Source of the DNA: CAVUPF01 sp963803755 | Lineage (GTDB): Bacteria > Actinomycetota > Thermoleophilia > Solirubrobacterales > 70-9 | Length of the DNA stretch: 64,000 bases | Reading direction: 5' to 3' | Assembly: GCA_963803755.1 (NCBI GenBank) | Contig: CAWDNP010000007.1 | Span: 558,001 to 622,000, forward strand | Shown here: positions 36,958 through 46,027 of the stretch, in pieces | Numbering within the stretch: the first letter of the stretch is position 1 | How the letters are laid out: every line of letters starts with the position of its first letter | The notes under the pieces: model-generated | Database searches by the model: none | What the model saw: the letters and a program-made list of their open reading frames with translations, nothing else | What the model was told of the DNA's origin: nothing | Made by a program: the position numbers and the translations under genes

Positions 36958-38027
36958 CCCCCGGCGATCACGGCCGCGATCCGCTCGGCTGCGTGCCCAT
37001 CCCAGAGCGGGGGGGGCTCGGGCCGGCCGAAGGGCCGTGCGGCGAGAGCCCCAGGGATCGTCGCGATCGCGGTCGGGTTAAGCCCGAGCAGCGTGTTGGT
37101 CCCGGCCCGGACGGTGACGGGGCGCTCGGTGTTGTCGCGCAGTGTGAAGCAAGGGATGCCGAGGTAGGTCGTTTCCTCCTGGATGCCGCCGGAGTCGGTC
37201 AGCACTGCGCCCGCGTCGGCGAGCAGCGAGAGGAAATCGAGGTAACCGAGTGGCTCGCACAGCAGCAGCCCAGGATGTTCGGCGCGAGCCTCCTCCAGCC
37301 TCTTGCGCGTTCGGGGGTGAACCGGGAAGACGACGGACATCTCGCCGGCGAGGGCGGTGAGCTGTCCCATCGTCTCCGCTAGAAGCGGGCCGTCGACGAG
37401 GGCGGGGCGATGAAGGGTGACGAGCGCGAACCGGCCGGGCTCGACCCCGAGCCGCGCGGCGACGTTCGCCGCGCGGAAGAGGTCCTCCAGAGCGACCAAG
37501 GTGTCGATCATCGTGTTGCCGACGAAGTGCATGCGCTCGTCGGGGATCCCCTCTGCGCGCAGGTTCTCGATCGCCTCCTCGGAGTGCAGGAAGAGGTACT
37601 CGGCGAACCGGTCGGCGACGATCCGATTGACCTCCTCAGGCATCGTCAGGTCAAAGCTACGAAGGCCGGACTCGATGTGGGCGACGGGGATGCCCATCTT
37701 CACCGCGGTCAGCGCCGCCGCCAGGGTCGAGTTGACGTCGCCGGGGACCATCACTAGGTCGGGCTGCTCCTGCGCTAGGACCGGCTCCAGCCGCTCCATC
37801 GTCCGCGCCGTCTGCTGCGCATGCGTGCCAGAGCCCACCTCGAGCATGTGGTCGGGTGCCGGCACGCCCAGCTCTTCGAGGAAGACCTCCGACATCAGCC
37901 GGTCGTAATGCTGGCCGGTGTGGAGGATGGTGTGGGCCGCGCCGGGGAGTCGCTCGCGCAGCGCCGCGATCACCGGCGCCATCTTGACGAAGTTCGGCCG
38001 GGTCCCGATCACGTAGGCGATCCGCAT
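36954..38027 (-). CDS. wecB: UDP-N-acetylglucosamine 2-epimerase, non-hydrolysing
   Basis: A 357-residue protein from ATG 38027 with the WecB/MnaA signatures GTRPNFVKMAPV, HTGQHYDRLMSEVF, VPGDVNSTLAAAL, AHIESGLRSFD and TDSGGIQEE, including the catalytic Asp, Glu and His positions. It interconverts UDP-GlcNAc and UDP-ManNAc for envelope polysaccharides. It lies on the opposite strand between infC and rpmI, overlapping the infC stop and leaving 75 bases to rpmI. No other polysaccharide gene adjoins it. Confidence 0.93.
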   Translation of the reverse strand: MRIAYVIGTRPNFVKMAPVIAALRERLPGAAHTILHTGQHYDRLMSEVFLEELGVPAPDHMLEVGSGTHAQQTARTMERLEPVLAQEQPDLVMVPGDVNSTLAAALTAVKMGIPVAHIESGLRSFDLTMPEEVNRIVADRFAEYLFLHSEEAIENLRAEGIPDERMHFVGNTMIDTLVALEDLFRAANVAARLGVEPGRFALVTLHRPALVDGPLLAETMGQLTALAGEMSVVFPVHPRTRKRLEEARAEHPGLLLCEPLGYLDFLSLLADAGAVLTDSGGIQEETTYLGIPCFTLRDNTERPVTVRAGTNTLLGLNPTAIATIPGALAARPFGRPEPPPLWDGHAAERIAAVIAGG

Positions 38028-38102
38028 GCGGCGGCAGCGTACCTGTGCCGCCCGGCGACCCCCGACGGAGTCGGCCGCCCGTCTGCTTCAATAAGCGTCC
38101 CG

Positions 38103-38303
38103 ATGCCCAAGATGAAAACCCATTCAGGCGCCAAGAAGAGGTTTCGCAAGACTGCGACCGGCAAGCTGCGCGGGCGGCGGGCCTACTCGAGCCACATCCT
38201 CGAGAAAAAGTCGCCGAAGCGCAAGCGGCGGATGGCGCGGCCGGTGGAGATCGCCCCGGCTGACGTGAGGACCGTCCGGACCCTGCTCGGGGGTGGCAAG
38301 TGA
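38103..38303 (+). CDS. rpmI: 50S ribosomal protein bL35
   Basis: ATG 38103 gives 66 residues: MPKMKTHSGAKKRFRKTATG and HILEKKSPKRKRRMARP, the standard bL35 layout. It overlaps rplT by four bases (GTGA). It is separated from infC by the epimerase gene, so its promoter must lie in the 75-base gap at 38028-38102 or inside the epimerase gene. Confidence 0.96.
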   Translation: MPKMKTHSGAKKRFRKTATGKLRGRRAYSSHILEKKSPKRKRRMARPVEIAPADVRTVRTLLGGGK

Positions 38304-38659
38304 GCCGGGTCAAACGCTCCGTCCACGCGCGCAAGAAGCGCCGCAAGGTGTTGAAGGAGGCGAAAGGCTATTTCGGTCGCAAGCACTCCTCCTACCGCTT
38401 CGCCAAAGAGCAGGTGCAGCGGTCGGGGATGTATGCCTACCGCGACCGGCGCAACCGCAAGCGTGACTTCCGCCGGCTCTGGATCACCCGCATCAACGCG
38501 GCGGCGCGGCTCGAGGGCATGAGCTACTCGGAGCTGATCCACGGCCTCGGTAAGGCCGAGGTCGAAGTCAACCGCAAGATGCTCGCCGACATCGCCGTCA
38601 ACGACCGCGACGCGTTCCGCCGATTCGTGGAGCTAGCCCGGGAGGGTGCGGCCGCCTAG
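38300..38659 (+). CDS. rplT: 50S ribosomal protein bL20
   Basis: GTG 38300 gives 119 residues: SRVKRSVHARKKRRKVLKEA, GYFGRKHSSYRFAKEQV and RDRRNRKRDFRRLWITRINA. bL20 is an early 23S rRNA assembly protein and in many bacteria represses its own operon through the leader mRNA. It is translationally coupled to rpmI and is followed 28 bases later by an intrinsic terminator. Confidence 0.97.
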   Translation: MSRVKRSVHARKKRRKVLKEAKGYFGRKHSSYRFAKEQVQRSGMYAYRDRRNRKRDFRRLWITRINAAARLEGMSYSELIHGLGKAEVEVNRKMLADIAVNDRDAFRRFVELAREGAAA

Positions 38660-38686
38660 CCGCAGCCACAGACTCCACTTTCCCGG

Positions 38687-38714
38687 GCGGGCCGTCTTCA
38701 CGGCCCGCTTTTTT
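38687..38714 (+). terminator. intrinsic terminator of rpmI-rplT
   Basis: A nine-pair stem GCGGGCCGT/ACGGCCCGC with loop CTTC is followed by six T residues (38709-38714). It sits between rplT and the SpoU methylase, so expression of the methylase-pheST block needs read-through or its own promoter. Confidence 0.9.
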
Positions 38715-38728
38715 GTTCCCAGGAGAAC

Positions 38729-38758
38729 ATGCAACCGAACAGAAACGACAACGGATGA
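38729..38758 (+). CDS. possible 9-residue leader peptide coupled to the SpoU methylase
   Basis: AGGAGAAC is followed at once by ATG 38729. The frame reads MQPNRNDNG and stops at TGA 38756-38758, overlapping the methylase ATG 38755 as ATGA. It has the best ribosome site in the neighbourhood, whereas the methylase ATG has none of its own. A start-stop coupling of this kind would feed ribosomes to the downstream gene. Confidence 0.4.
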   Translation: MQPNRNDNG

Positions 38759-39492
38759 TCGCCAGCCCCCACAACGAGAAGCTGAAGCTGGTCCGCAGGC
38801 TGCGCGAGCGCAGGCACCGAGATCGCGAGGGCGCATTCGTCACCGAGGGCGAGGACTTGGTCGAGGCTGGGTTGGCGGTTGGTGCCGAGCCCCGCCTCCT
38901 GCTGAGCGCCGCGGGCAGCGGCTTGGGCGGCGAGGAGGTGGAGCCGGAGCTGCTGGCCGAGGTTGCCTCGCTCGGGTCGGGAACCCGAGCGATCGCAGTT
39001 TGGCCGCAGCGCTGGACGAAGCAGGTCGACCCACCCTGCCTCTATCTACACGCCGTCGCCGACCCCGGCAACGTCGGAGCGATCCTCCGCACCGCGCACG
39101 CTCTGATCGGCGGCACCGTCGTCCTCGGGCCGGACTGCGCTGATCCGCACTCGCCGAAGGCGGTGCGGGCGAGCATGGGGTCGATCTTCAGCCAGCCGAT
39201 CCTCCGAGCGGGGGTTGAGGACACCCCGGTGCCCCGGGCGGCCTTGGTCGCCCATGGCGGCGATGGCCCAATGGCGCTTGAGTCGGCGGCGACGCTCTGC
39301 CTGGGCGCGGAGCGAGAGGGCCTGTCGACCGAGGTCCTCGCGCAATGCGATGCTGAGGTGACGATCCCCCTTCGCCCGGGGGGAGCTGAGTCGCTCAACG
39401 TCGCGGCCGCGGGGGCGCACAAGGAGGGCGCGGCCATTGCCTGCGAGCGGTTATCGTCGCGCGCCATGCCGGAGGCTGAGCCCGATGCTTGA
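38755..39492 (+). CDS. SpoU/TrmH-family RNA 2'-O-methyltransferase
   Basis: ATG 38755 gives 245 residues. N-terminal domain: MIASPHNEKLKLVRRLRER and FVTEGEDLVEAGLA, as in the substrate-binding domain of rRNA methylases. SPOUT core: motif 1 HAVADPGNVGAILRTA, motif 2 LCLGAEREGLS, motif 3 IPLRPGGAESLNVAAA, forming the knotted SAM site. It methylates a ribose 2'-OH in rRNA or tRNA; the exact site is not predictable. It overlaps pheS by eight bases. An alternative start at TTG 38713 lies in the terminator and is unlikely. Confidence 0.85.
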   Translation: MIASPHNEKLKLVRRLRERRHRDREGAFVTEGEDLVEAGLAVGAEPRLLLSAAGSGLGGEEVEPELLAEVASLGSGTRAIAVWPQRWTKQVDPPCLYLHAVADPGNVGAILRTAHALIGGTVVLGPDCADPHSPKAVRASMGSIFSQPILRAGVEDTPVPRAALVAHGGDGPMALESAATLCLGAEREGLSTEVLAQCDAEVTIPLRPGGAESLNVAAAGAHKEGAAIACERLSSRAMPEAEPDA

Positions 39493-40543
39493 GCGGATCG
39501 AGGAGATCAGAGGCGAGGCCGGCGCGGCGATCGAGGCGGCAGCCGGCACTGCTGAGCTGGAGGAGCTGCGGGTCCGCTACCTCGGTCGCAAAGCGGAGCT
39601 GACGATGATCTTGCGCGGCATCGCCGAGTTGCCCGCCGAGGAGCGGGGCAAGGTTGGCGCCGCCGCGAACAAGGCGCGTCAGGCGCTGGAAGAGCGGCTC
39701 GCGTCGCGCGCCGAGCAGCTCGATGCCACCGAGCTGGAGTCCCGGCTCCTCTCCGACCGGGTCGACGTCACCCTGCCCGGCGCCCCACCCCTCCCGGTCG
39801 GCCACATCCACCTGATAACCCGCACCACGCGCCAGATCGAGGATGTGATGGTCGGCCTCGGCTACCGGGTGATGGAGGGCCCGGAGATCGAGCACGACTA
39901 CTACAACTTCACCGCGCTCAACCACCCACCCGGCCACCCGGCGCGGATGCTCCAGGACACCTTCTACGTGCAGTCGCACCCCGAGGTGCTGCTGCGCACC
40001 CATACCTCACCCGTTCAGATCCGGGCGATGGAGACCCAGCCGCCGCCGATTTTCATCATTGCGCCGGGCAAGGCCTACCGGCGCGACTCCGACGTCACCC
40101 ACAGCCCGATGTTCCACCAGATCGAGGGGCTGGCGGTCGGCGAGGGGATCACTCTCGCCGACCTCAAAGGCACCCTGCGGGAGATGCTGCGGGCCGTCTT
40201 CGGCGAGCGGCGCGAGGTTCGTATGCGGCCGCACTTCTTTCCCTTCACCGAGCCCAGCGTCGAGGTCGATGTCTCCTGCTTTAAGTGCGACGGGACCGGA
40301 GCGCTCGCCGACGGCTCCCGCTGCAACCTCTGCAAGGGAGCGGGCTGGATCGAGATCCTGGGCGCCGGCATGGTCGACCCCAACGTGCTCGGCTTCGTCG
40401 AGCGCCACGGCTATGACCCCGAGCGGGTGCAGGGCTTCGCATTCGGCCTTGGGGTCGAGCGGATCGCGATGCTGAGCCACGGCGTGCCTGACCTGAGGCG
40501 CTTCTTCGACAATGACGTTCGGGTTCTGGAGCAGTTCCGATGA
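39485..40543 (+). CDS. pheS: phenylalanyl-tRNA synthetase alpha subunit
   Basis: A 352-residue subunit from ATG 39485. The N-terminal coiled coil (about 1-90) binds tRNA-Phe. The catalytic domain has NHPPGHPARMLQDTFYV, YRRDSDVTHSPMFHQIEGL and motif 3 FAFGLGVERIAML. A four-Cys cluster (CFKCDGTG and CNLCKGAGW, residues about 264-285) is inserted before the ILGAGMV strand, as in Firmicute-type PheS, and probably binds zinc. It overlaps pheT as ATGA, the usual coupling for a two-subunit enzyme. Confidence 0.96.
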   Translation: MLERIEEIRGEAGAAIEAAAGTAELEELRVRYLGRKAELTMILRGIAELPAEERGKVGAAANKARQALEERLASRAEQLDATELESRLLSDRVDVTLPGAPPLPVGHIHLITRTTRQIEDVMVGLGYRVMEGPEIEHDYYNFTALNHPPGHPARMLQDTFYVQSHPEVLLRTHTSPVQIRAMETQPPPIFIIAPGKAYRRDSDVTHSPMFHQIEGLAVGEGITLADLKGTLREMLRAVFGERREVRMRPHFFPFTEPSVEVDVSCFKCDGTGALADGSRCNLCKGAGWIEILGAGMVDPNVLGFVERHGYDPERVQGFAFGLGVERIAMLSHGVPDLRRFFDNDVRVLEQFR

Positions 40544-42996
40544 GGGTCCCGTACTCATGGCTGTGCGAGCACTGCGATCCCGGCATGCCCGCGGAGAAGC
40601 TAGCCGAGCGGCTGGCGATGACCGGAACCGAGGTCGAACGGGTTCTCGCCGTCGGGCCGCCCTCGCCGGAGGGCTTCGTGGTCGGCAGGGTGTTGGCGGC
40701 CGAGCCGCACCCGGATGCCGACCGGCTCAGGGTCTGCACGGTCGACACTGGCGACGGCGAGAGGACGATCGTCTGCGGCGCTCCCAACGTGGCCGCCGGC
40801 CAGACGGTGCCGGTCGCCCTGCCGGGGGCGAGGATGCCCGGAGGGCAGAAGCTGGGCAAGGCGAAGCTACGGGGCGTCGAGTCCAGCGGGATGATTCTCT
40901 CGGCGGCCGAGTTGGAGATCGCGGAGGACGCGGACGGCATTCTGGTGCTCGAGGACGGCGTCGCGCCGGGAACCGCGCTGGCCGAGGTCCTGCCGCTGGC
41001 CGAGTCGGTCCTGGAGCTGGAGGTGACGCCCAACCGGGTCGATTGCTTCGGCGTCTACGGCGTCGCACGGGAGGTCCACGCGATCACGGCCGCGCCACTT
41101 GGGCCGGAGCCATGGGCCGAAGACGCGCCGGCCGACGGGGAGGGCGAAGCCTCCGACTATGCCTCGCTGAGGGTCGAAATCCCTGATCTCTGCCCGCGCT
41201 TCACCGCGCGGGTCTTCACCGATGTTGAGATCGCTCTATCACCTACCTGGCTGCAGGCGCGCCTGACCGCGGCCGGACAGCGTCCGATCAACAACGTCGT
41301 CGACATCACGAACTACGCGATGCTGCTTACCGCGCAGCCGCTGCACGCCTTCGATCTCGACCGGGTGCCGGACGGGGCGCTGACGATCCGCACGGCGCAT
41401 GAGGGGGAGACGATGAGGACCCTCGACGGCGCCGAGCGAGCCCTCGATGCCGAGACTGTCCTGGTCTGCGATCGCAACGGGCCCTCGGGCATCGCCGGGA
41501 TCATGGGCGGCCGGGTCTCGGAGGTATCGGGGTCAACCACCCGAGTGCTGCTCGAGGTCGCGACCTGGAGCGGGACCAACATCCTGCGCACCTCGCGGAT
41601 GCTGGGGCTGCGCTCGGAGGCCTCGTCGCGGTTCGAGAAGCAGCTCCACCCCGAGCTCTGCATGCGCGCCCAGCGGATCGCCTCGCGGCTGATGGTCGAG
41701 CTGTGCGGCGCGAAGCTGGTGCCCGGCACACTCGACGCCGTCGCGGAGGTCCCGCTGCCGCGCCGGATCCAGCTGCGCGGTGCTCGGGTCGAGAGCCTGC
41801 TCGGCATGCCGATCGACCAAGCCGATCAGGTCGCCTACTTGGAGCGACTCGGCTTCGGCGCGACCGTCGACGGTGGGGACATCGAGGCGGAGGTCCCGCC
41901 CGATCGTCACTACGACGTCACCCGCGAGGTCGACCTGATCGAGGAGGTCGCGCGGGTCCACGGCCTCGACGAGCATCTGCCGACGACCCTCCCCGCGGTT
42001 GCCGGCAGGGTCGGCGGGCTGAGCCGCGGGCAGCGGCTGCGTCGCCGCGCGGAGGACACTATGCGCGACCTCGGCTTTGACGAGATTGTCGGCTGGAGCT
42101 TCACCGATCCCGGAGAGGCGGAGCGGCTGCGGATCCCCGCCGGGGACCTGAGGGCCGACGCCGTCCTGCTCGCCAACCCGCTCTCTGAGGACCAGTCCGC
42201 GATGCGGACGACAGTCCTCGGCTCCCTACTAGACGCAGCGAGGCGCAACCTGGCTCGCGGCTCCGATCGCCTCTCCCTGTTTGAGTCCGGACGCGTCTAC
42301 CTGCGCTCCGACGCGGGCGGCGAGGGCCCGCTGGGGGGTCATTTCCCCGGCGCGCGGCCGGCGCCGCTTAATGAGCCCCATCGCCTCGGCTGCCTTGCGG
42401 CCGGGCCGCTCACGGTGCGGTCCTGGCGGAACGGGGAAGAGCCGGCCGACTTCTTCTCGCTTAAGGGCGTGCTTGAGGCGCTCGCCGGCCAGCTCGGCGC
42501 CGAGCTGGCCTTCGAGGCTGCACCGGAGCCCTTCCTGCATCCCGGCCGGGCCGCCCGGGTCATCGTCGCCGGCGGCGATGCTGGCTGGATCGGCGAGGTC
42601 CACCCGCTCATCTGTCGGCAGTGGGACCTCGAGGGAGCGGTCGGGTTCGAGGTCGCGCTTGGGGACTTGATCCAGGCCGCAACCGCGGAAGTGGAGTCCT
42701 ACGAGGACGTCACCACCTTCCCCGCGATCCACCACGACCTCGCGGTCGTCGTGGAGAGCGAGGTCTCCGCCGCCACGGTGCGGGCCACGATCCTTGCCGC
42801 GGGCGGGGAGCTGCTGCGCTCCGCCGAGGTCTTCGACCTCTACGAGGGCACGCAGCTCGGCGCGGGGCGCAAGAGTCTGGCGCTGCGGCTGGAATTCCGG
42901 GCCGATGACCGCACGCTCACCGACGAGGAGGCCGCGCCCCTGCGTGCCTCGATCGAGGCGGAGCTGGAGAAGATTGGAGGGTCGCTTCGTGGCTGA
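40540..42996 (+). CDS. pheT: phenylalanyl-tRNA synthetase beta subunit
   Basis: An 818-residue subunit from ATG 40540. Domains in order: N-terminal strand MRVPYSWLCEHC, the OB-fold tRNA-binding domain (GRVLAAEPHPDADRLRVCTV), the B3/B4 editing domain (RPINNVVDITNYAMLLTAQP), B5 (VDLIEEVARVHGLDEHLP), the catalytic-like core and the C-terminal anticodon-binding FDX-ACB domain (TFPAIHHDLAVVVESEV). The frame is intact. It overlaps argC by eight bases, so pheST and arg genes are probably on one transcript. Confidence 0.96.
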   Translation: MRVPYSWLCEHCDPGMPAEKLAERLAMTGTEVERVLAVGPPSPEGFVVGRVLAAEPHPDADRLRVCTVDTGDGERTIVCGAPNVAAGQTVPVALPGARMPGGQKLGKAKLRGVESSGMILSAAELEIAEDADGILVLEDGVAPGTALAEVLPLAESVLELEVTPNRVDCFGVYGVAREVHAITAAPLGPEPWAEDAPADGEGEASDYASLRVEIPDLCPRFTARVFTDVEIALSPTWLQARLTAAGQRPINNVVDITNYAMLLTAQPLHAFDLDRVPDGALTIRTAHEGETMRTLDGAERALDAETVLVCDRNGPSGIAGIMGGRVSEVSGSTTRVLLEVATWSGTNILRTSRMLGLRSEASSRFEKQLHPELCMRAQRIASRLMVELCGAKLVPGTLDAVAEVPLPRRIQLRGARVESLLGMPIDQADQVAYLERLGFGATVDGGDIEAEVPPDRHYDVTREVDLIEEVARVHGLDEHLPTTLPAVAGRVGGLSRGQRLRRRAEDTMRDLGFDEIVGWSFTDPGEAERLRIPAGDLRADAVLLANPLSEDQSAMRTTVLGSLLDAARRNLARGSDRLSLFESGRVYLRSDAGGEGPLGGHFPGARPAPLNEPHRLGCLAAGPLTVRSWRNGEEPADFFSLKGVLEALAGQLGAELAFEAAPEPFLHPGRAARVIVAGGDAGWIGEVHPLICRQWDLEGAVGFEVALGDLIQAATAEVESYEDVTTFPAIHHDLAVVVESEVSAATVRATILAAGGELLRSAEVFDLYEGTQLGAGRKSLALRLEFRADDRTLTDEEAAPLRASIEAELEKIGGSLRG

Positions 42997-44019
42997 TCCG
43001 AACGCACAAACCCTTAACGGCAGGCCTGCCGCCCGGGTCCTTATCGCCGGTGCCTCCGGCTTCGCCGGTGCTCTGGCCGCCCAGATCGTCTGGCGCCACC
43101 CGCGGCTGGAGTTGGTCGCGGTCACCTCACGCAGCGACGCGGGCACCCGCCTTGACCGCCTCTACCCGCGCTACCGGGTGCCGCTGGAGCTGACCGAGCT
43201 GAACCTCGACGAGCTCGACGGAGTCAACGCGGCGATCGTCGCCTACCCGCACGGCGCCTCGGCGCCGACCGTCGCCGCGCTGCGCGGCCTTGGGATGCTG
43301 GTCGTCGACCTTTCTGCCGACTTCCGGCTTCGCGACATCGCCACCTACGAGCGTTGGTACGGCGAGCACGGGGCTCCGGAGCTGCTTGACGGCGCCGTCT
43401 ACGGGCTGACCGAGCTGTACCGCGACGAGCTGCGCGGAGCGGAGCTGGTGGCATCGCCCGGCTGCTATCCGACCGCGAGCGTCCTCGCCCTGGCGCCGCT
43501 GGCCGAGCGGGGCATGCTCGCCGACGTTGTGATCGACGCCAAGCAGGGCGTCTCGGGAGCCGGCCGCGGCGGAGGCGAGGCTATGCACTACGTCTCGATG
43601 GACGAGAACGCCTTCGCCTACAAGACCGAGGGGCACCGCCATCGGCCTGAGATCGAACAGGAGCTGGCGGCGCTGGGGAGCCCAGCGCCGGTCACCTTCG
43701 TCCCGCACCTGCTGCCGCTCGACCAGGGTGAGCTGACCAGCTGTTACGCGCAGACGACCGAGCCGATCTCCAGGGATACGGTCCAGGCGCTCTATCGCGA
43801 GCGCTATGCGGGGGAGCCCTTCGTCCATGTCGTCGACGGCCGCCCGGACTGCGCGACGTCCGCGATACGAACGAGTGCCGGGTCTACGTGACGGTTGAGG
43901 AGCACGGCCGGGTACTGGCCTTCTCGGCAATCGACAACCTCTGGAAGGGGGCCTCCAGCCAGGGGGTCCAGAGCCTCAACCTGATGCTGGGCCTCGACGA
44001 GACGGAAGGGCTGACGTGA
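42989..44019 (+). CDS. argC: N-acetyl-gamma-glutamyl-phosphate reductase, frameshifted near the C-terminus
   Basis: GTG 42989 has GGAGGG upstream. The protein has the NADP motif VLIAGASGFAGALAA, the active-site Cys in VASPGCYPTAS and the His in KTEGHRHRPEIEQ. It reduces N-acetylglutamyl phosphate, the third step of arginine synthesis. The frame breaks at 43846-43847, where GG stands for an expected GGG; with the base restored the end reads RDVRDTNECRVYV and NLWKGASSQGVQSLN and stops at 44019, 4 bases into argJ. Left as is, translation ends at 43891 without the last conserved block. An error in a G run is the simplest explanation. Confidence 0.9.
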
Positions 44020-45177
44020 GCGAGGGCTTCTTCCGCTCGCGCTGGGTAGAGCCTCCGCCGGGAGCCGAGGAGCTCGACGCCGCGAGGCTGGCACCGGGCT
44101 TCGCGGCCGGAGCCGTGGCGTGCGGCCTAAAGCCGAGCGGCGACACCGATGCGGCCGTCGTCGTCGCGCTGTCGGAGCGCTGCGACTCGGCGCTGCTGCT
44201 GACCCGCAACGCCGCGGCCGCGGCGCCGGTAAGGCTCTGCCGGGAAAGCCTCGATCTCGACCACATCCGTGCCGCCGCGGTGAAGGCGGGCAACGCAAAC
44301 GCGGCCACCGGCAAGCAGGGGATGCGCGACGCTGTCGACATCCAGGCAGCGGCCGCCGAGGCGCTGGGCCTCGACCCTTCGCTGGTCGCGATCGCGGCTA
44401 CCGGGAAAATCGGCGAGGCGCTGCCGATGGGCAAGGTGCTCGACGGCGTTCGGCGTGCGGCCGCGGTTGTGCGGCCCGACGGCGGCGAGGAGTTCGCGAG
44501 AGCGATCATGACCACCGACGCTTTCCCGAAGCGCTGCACTGTGCGCTGCGGCGGTGTCACTCTGTCGGCTCAAGCGAAGGGCGCGGGGATGATCCAGCCC
44601 GGCTTCGCGACGATGCTCTGTTTCGTGCAGACCGACGCGCTGGTCGAAGACCCGGTCGCCGCCCTGCGCCCCGCGGTCGACTCCTCTTTTGAGCGGATCA
44701 CCGTCGACGGCCAGATGAGCACCAACGACACAGTCTTGCTCCAGGCGAGCGGCGAGTCCGACAAGCCGCTTCCCGAGGGGCCTGCTCGACGCGGTGCTGC
44801 TACAGCTCGCGCTGGAGATCGCCGCCGACGGTGAGGGCGCGACGCGCGTCTGCCGCGCCGAAGTGCGGGAGGCCGCGAGCCCGGAGGAGGCCGAGAAAGC
44901 GGCACGCGCGATCGCCAACTCGCCCCTGGTCAAGACGGCGCTGTTCGGGCGCGACCCCAACGGCTGGGGCCGGGTCGCCCAGGCGGCGGGCATGGCCCTC
45001 GCCGATGAGGAACTTCCCGAGCTGGGGCTCGACCACATCGACGTCGGCGAGTTCGCTGAAGAATCCAGGGAGGCCGAGCTGTCCCTGCGCCTCGATCGCG
45101 GCGAGCACAGCGTCCACCTCTGGTTCTCGGATCTCGGATACGAGTATGTGCGAATCAACGCGGAGTACACGACATGA
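44016..45177 (+). CDS. argJ: bifunctional ornithine acetyltransferase/N-acetylglutamate synthase, frameshifted
   Basis: GTG 44016 overlaps argC (GTGA). The alpha part has GFAAGAVACGLKPSGDTDAA and MTTDAFPKR. The autocleavage site is in KGAGMIQPGFATMLCFVQTD, with the nucleophilic Thr after FA. ArgJ moves the acetyl group from N-acetylornithine to glutamate, recycling it. At 44777-44780 there are four G where three are needed; removing one joins SDKPLPEG to LLDAVLLQLALEIA, and the protein ends at 45177 with WFSDLGYEYVRINAEYTT. Otherwise translation stops at 44834 and loses most of the beta chain. The break is again in a short G run. Confidence 0.9.
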
Positions 45178-45187
45178 AAGGCCACCC

Positions 45188-46027
45188 GTGAGCACCAACG
45201 TCGACACCCTTCTCGAGGCGCTCCCATACATCAGGGAGTTCCACGGCCGTACCGTCGTGATCAAGTACGGCGGCGCCGCGATGCGCGAGGAGGACCTGCG
45301 CGAGGCCTTCGCCACCGACGTCGTCCTGCTCAAGTACGTCGGCCTAAGCCCGGTGGTGGTCCACGGCGGCGGCCCCGAGATCACCCGGCACATGGAGCGG
45401 CTGGGCATGGAGGTGCGCTTCCACGAGGGCATGCGAGTCTCCGACGCCGAGACGGTCGAGGTGGCGAAGATGGTCCTGCTCGGCAAGCTCAACTCCGACA
45501 TCGTGCAGCGGCTCAACCGCCACGGGCAGCCCGCGGTCGGCCTCTCCGGTGAGGACGGCTCGCTGTTTGAGGTGGCGCCGGTGCCAAACGCCGAGCAGGT
45601 CGGCTTCGTCGGCCGGGTCGAGCGGGTCGACGTCGACGTCGTCAACCACATCGCCGCCGACTACATCCCGGTGATCGCCTCCTCCGCTTCTGACCGTGAC
45701 GGTCAGTCCTACAACGTCAACGCCGATGAGGCCGCCGGCAAGGTGGCCGCCGCGCTCGGCGCCTACAAGGCCGTCTTCCTCACCGACGTCGAGGGCTGGC
45801 TGGCCGATGCCGCCGAGGAGGACTCGCTGATCTCTCGTGCCACCGTGGGCGAGGTCGAGCAGAGGCTGTCCGAGATCGACGGCGGCATGCGGCCTAAGCT
45901 CCAGGCCTGCGTCGACGCAATCCAGGGCGGCGCCCAGTCCGCCCACATCATCGATGGCCGCACGCCGCATAGCCTCCTGCTGGAGCTGTTCACCGACGCC
46001 GGCATCGGCACGATGGTGACGCCTTGA
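45188..46027 (+). CDS. argB: acetylglutamate kinase
   Basis: GTG 45188 gives 279 residues. The amino-acid kinase fold shows VIKYGGAAM (phosphate-binding Lys), VVVHGGGPEITR (acetylglutamate site), NVNADEAAGKVAAALGA and VFLTDVEGW. It phosphorylates N-acetylglutamate, usually the arginine-inhibited step. The N-terminal helix (STNVDTLLEALPYIREFHG) is of the type that mediates hexamer formation and arginine inhibition in regulated forms. It follows argJ by 10 bases and overlaps argD (TTGA). Confidence 0.95.
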   Translation: MSTNVDTLLEALPYIREFHGRTVVIKYGGAAMREEDLREAFATDVVLLKYVGLSPVVVHGGGPEITRHMERLGMEVRFHEGMRVSDAETVEVAKMVLLGKLNSDIVQRLNRHGQPAVGLSGEDGSLFEVAPVPNAEQVGFVGRVERVDVDVVNHIAADYIPVIASSASDRDGQSYNVNADEAAGKVAAALGAYKAVFLTDVEGWLADAAEEDSLISRATVGEVEQRLSEIDGGMRPKLQACVDAIQGGAQSAHIIDGRTPHSLLLELFTDAGIGTMVTP

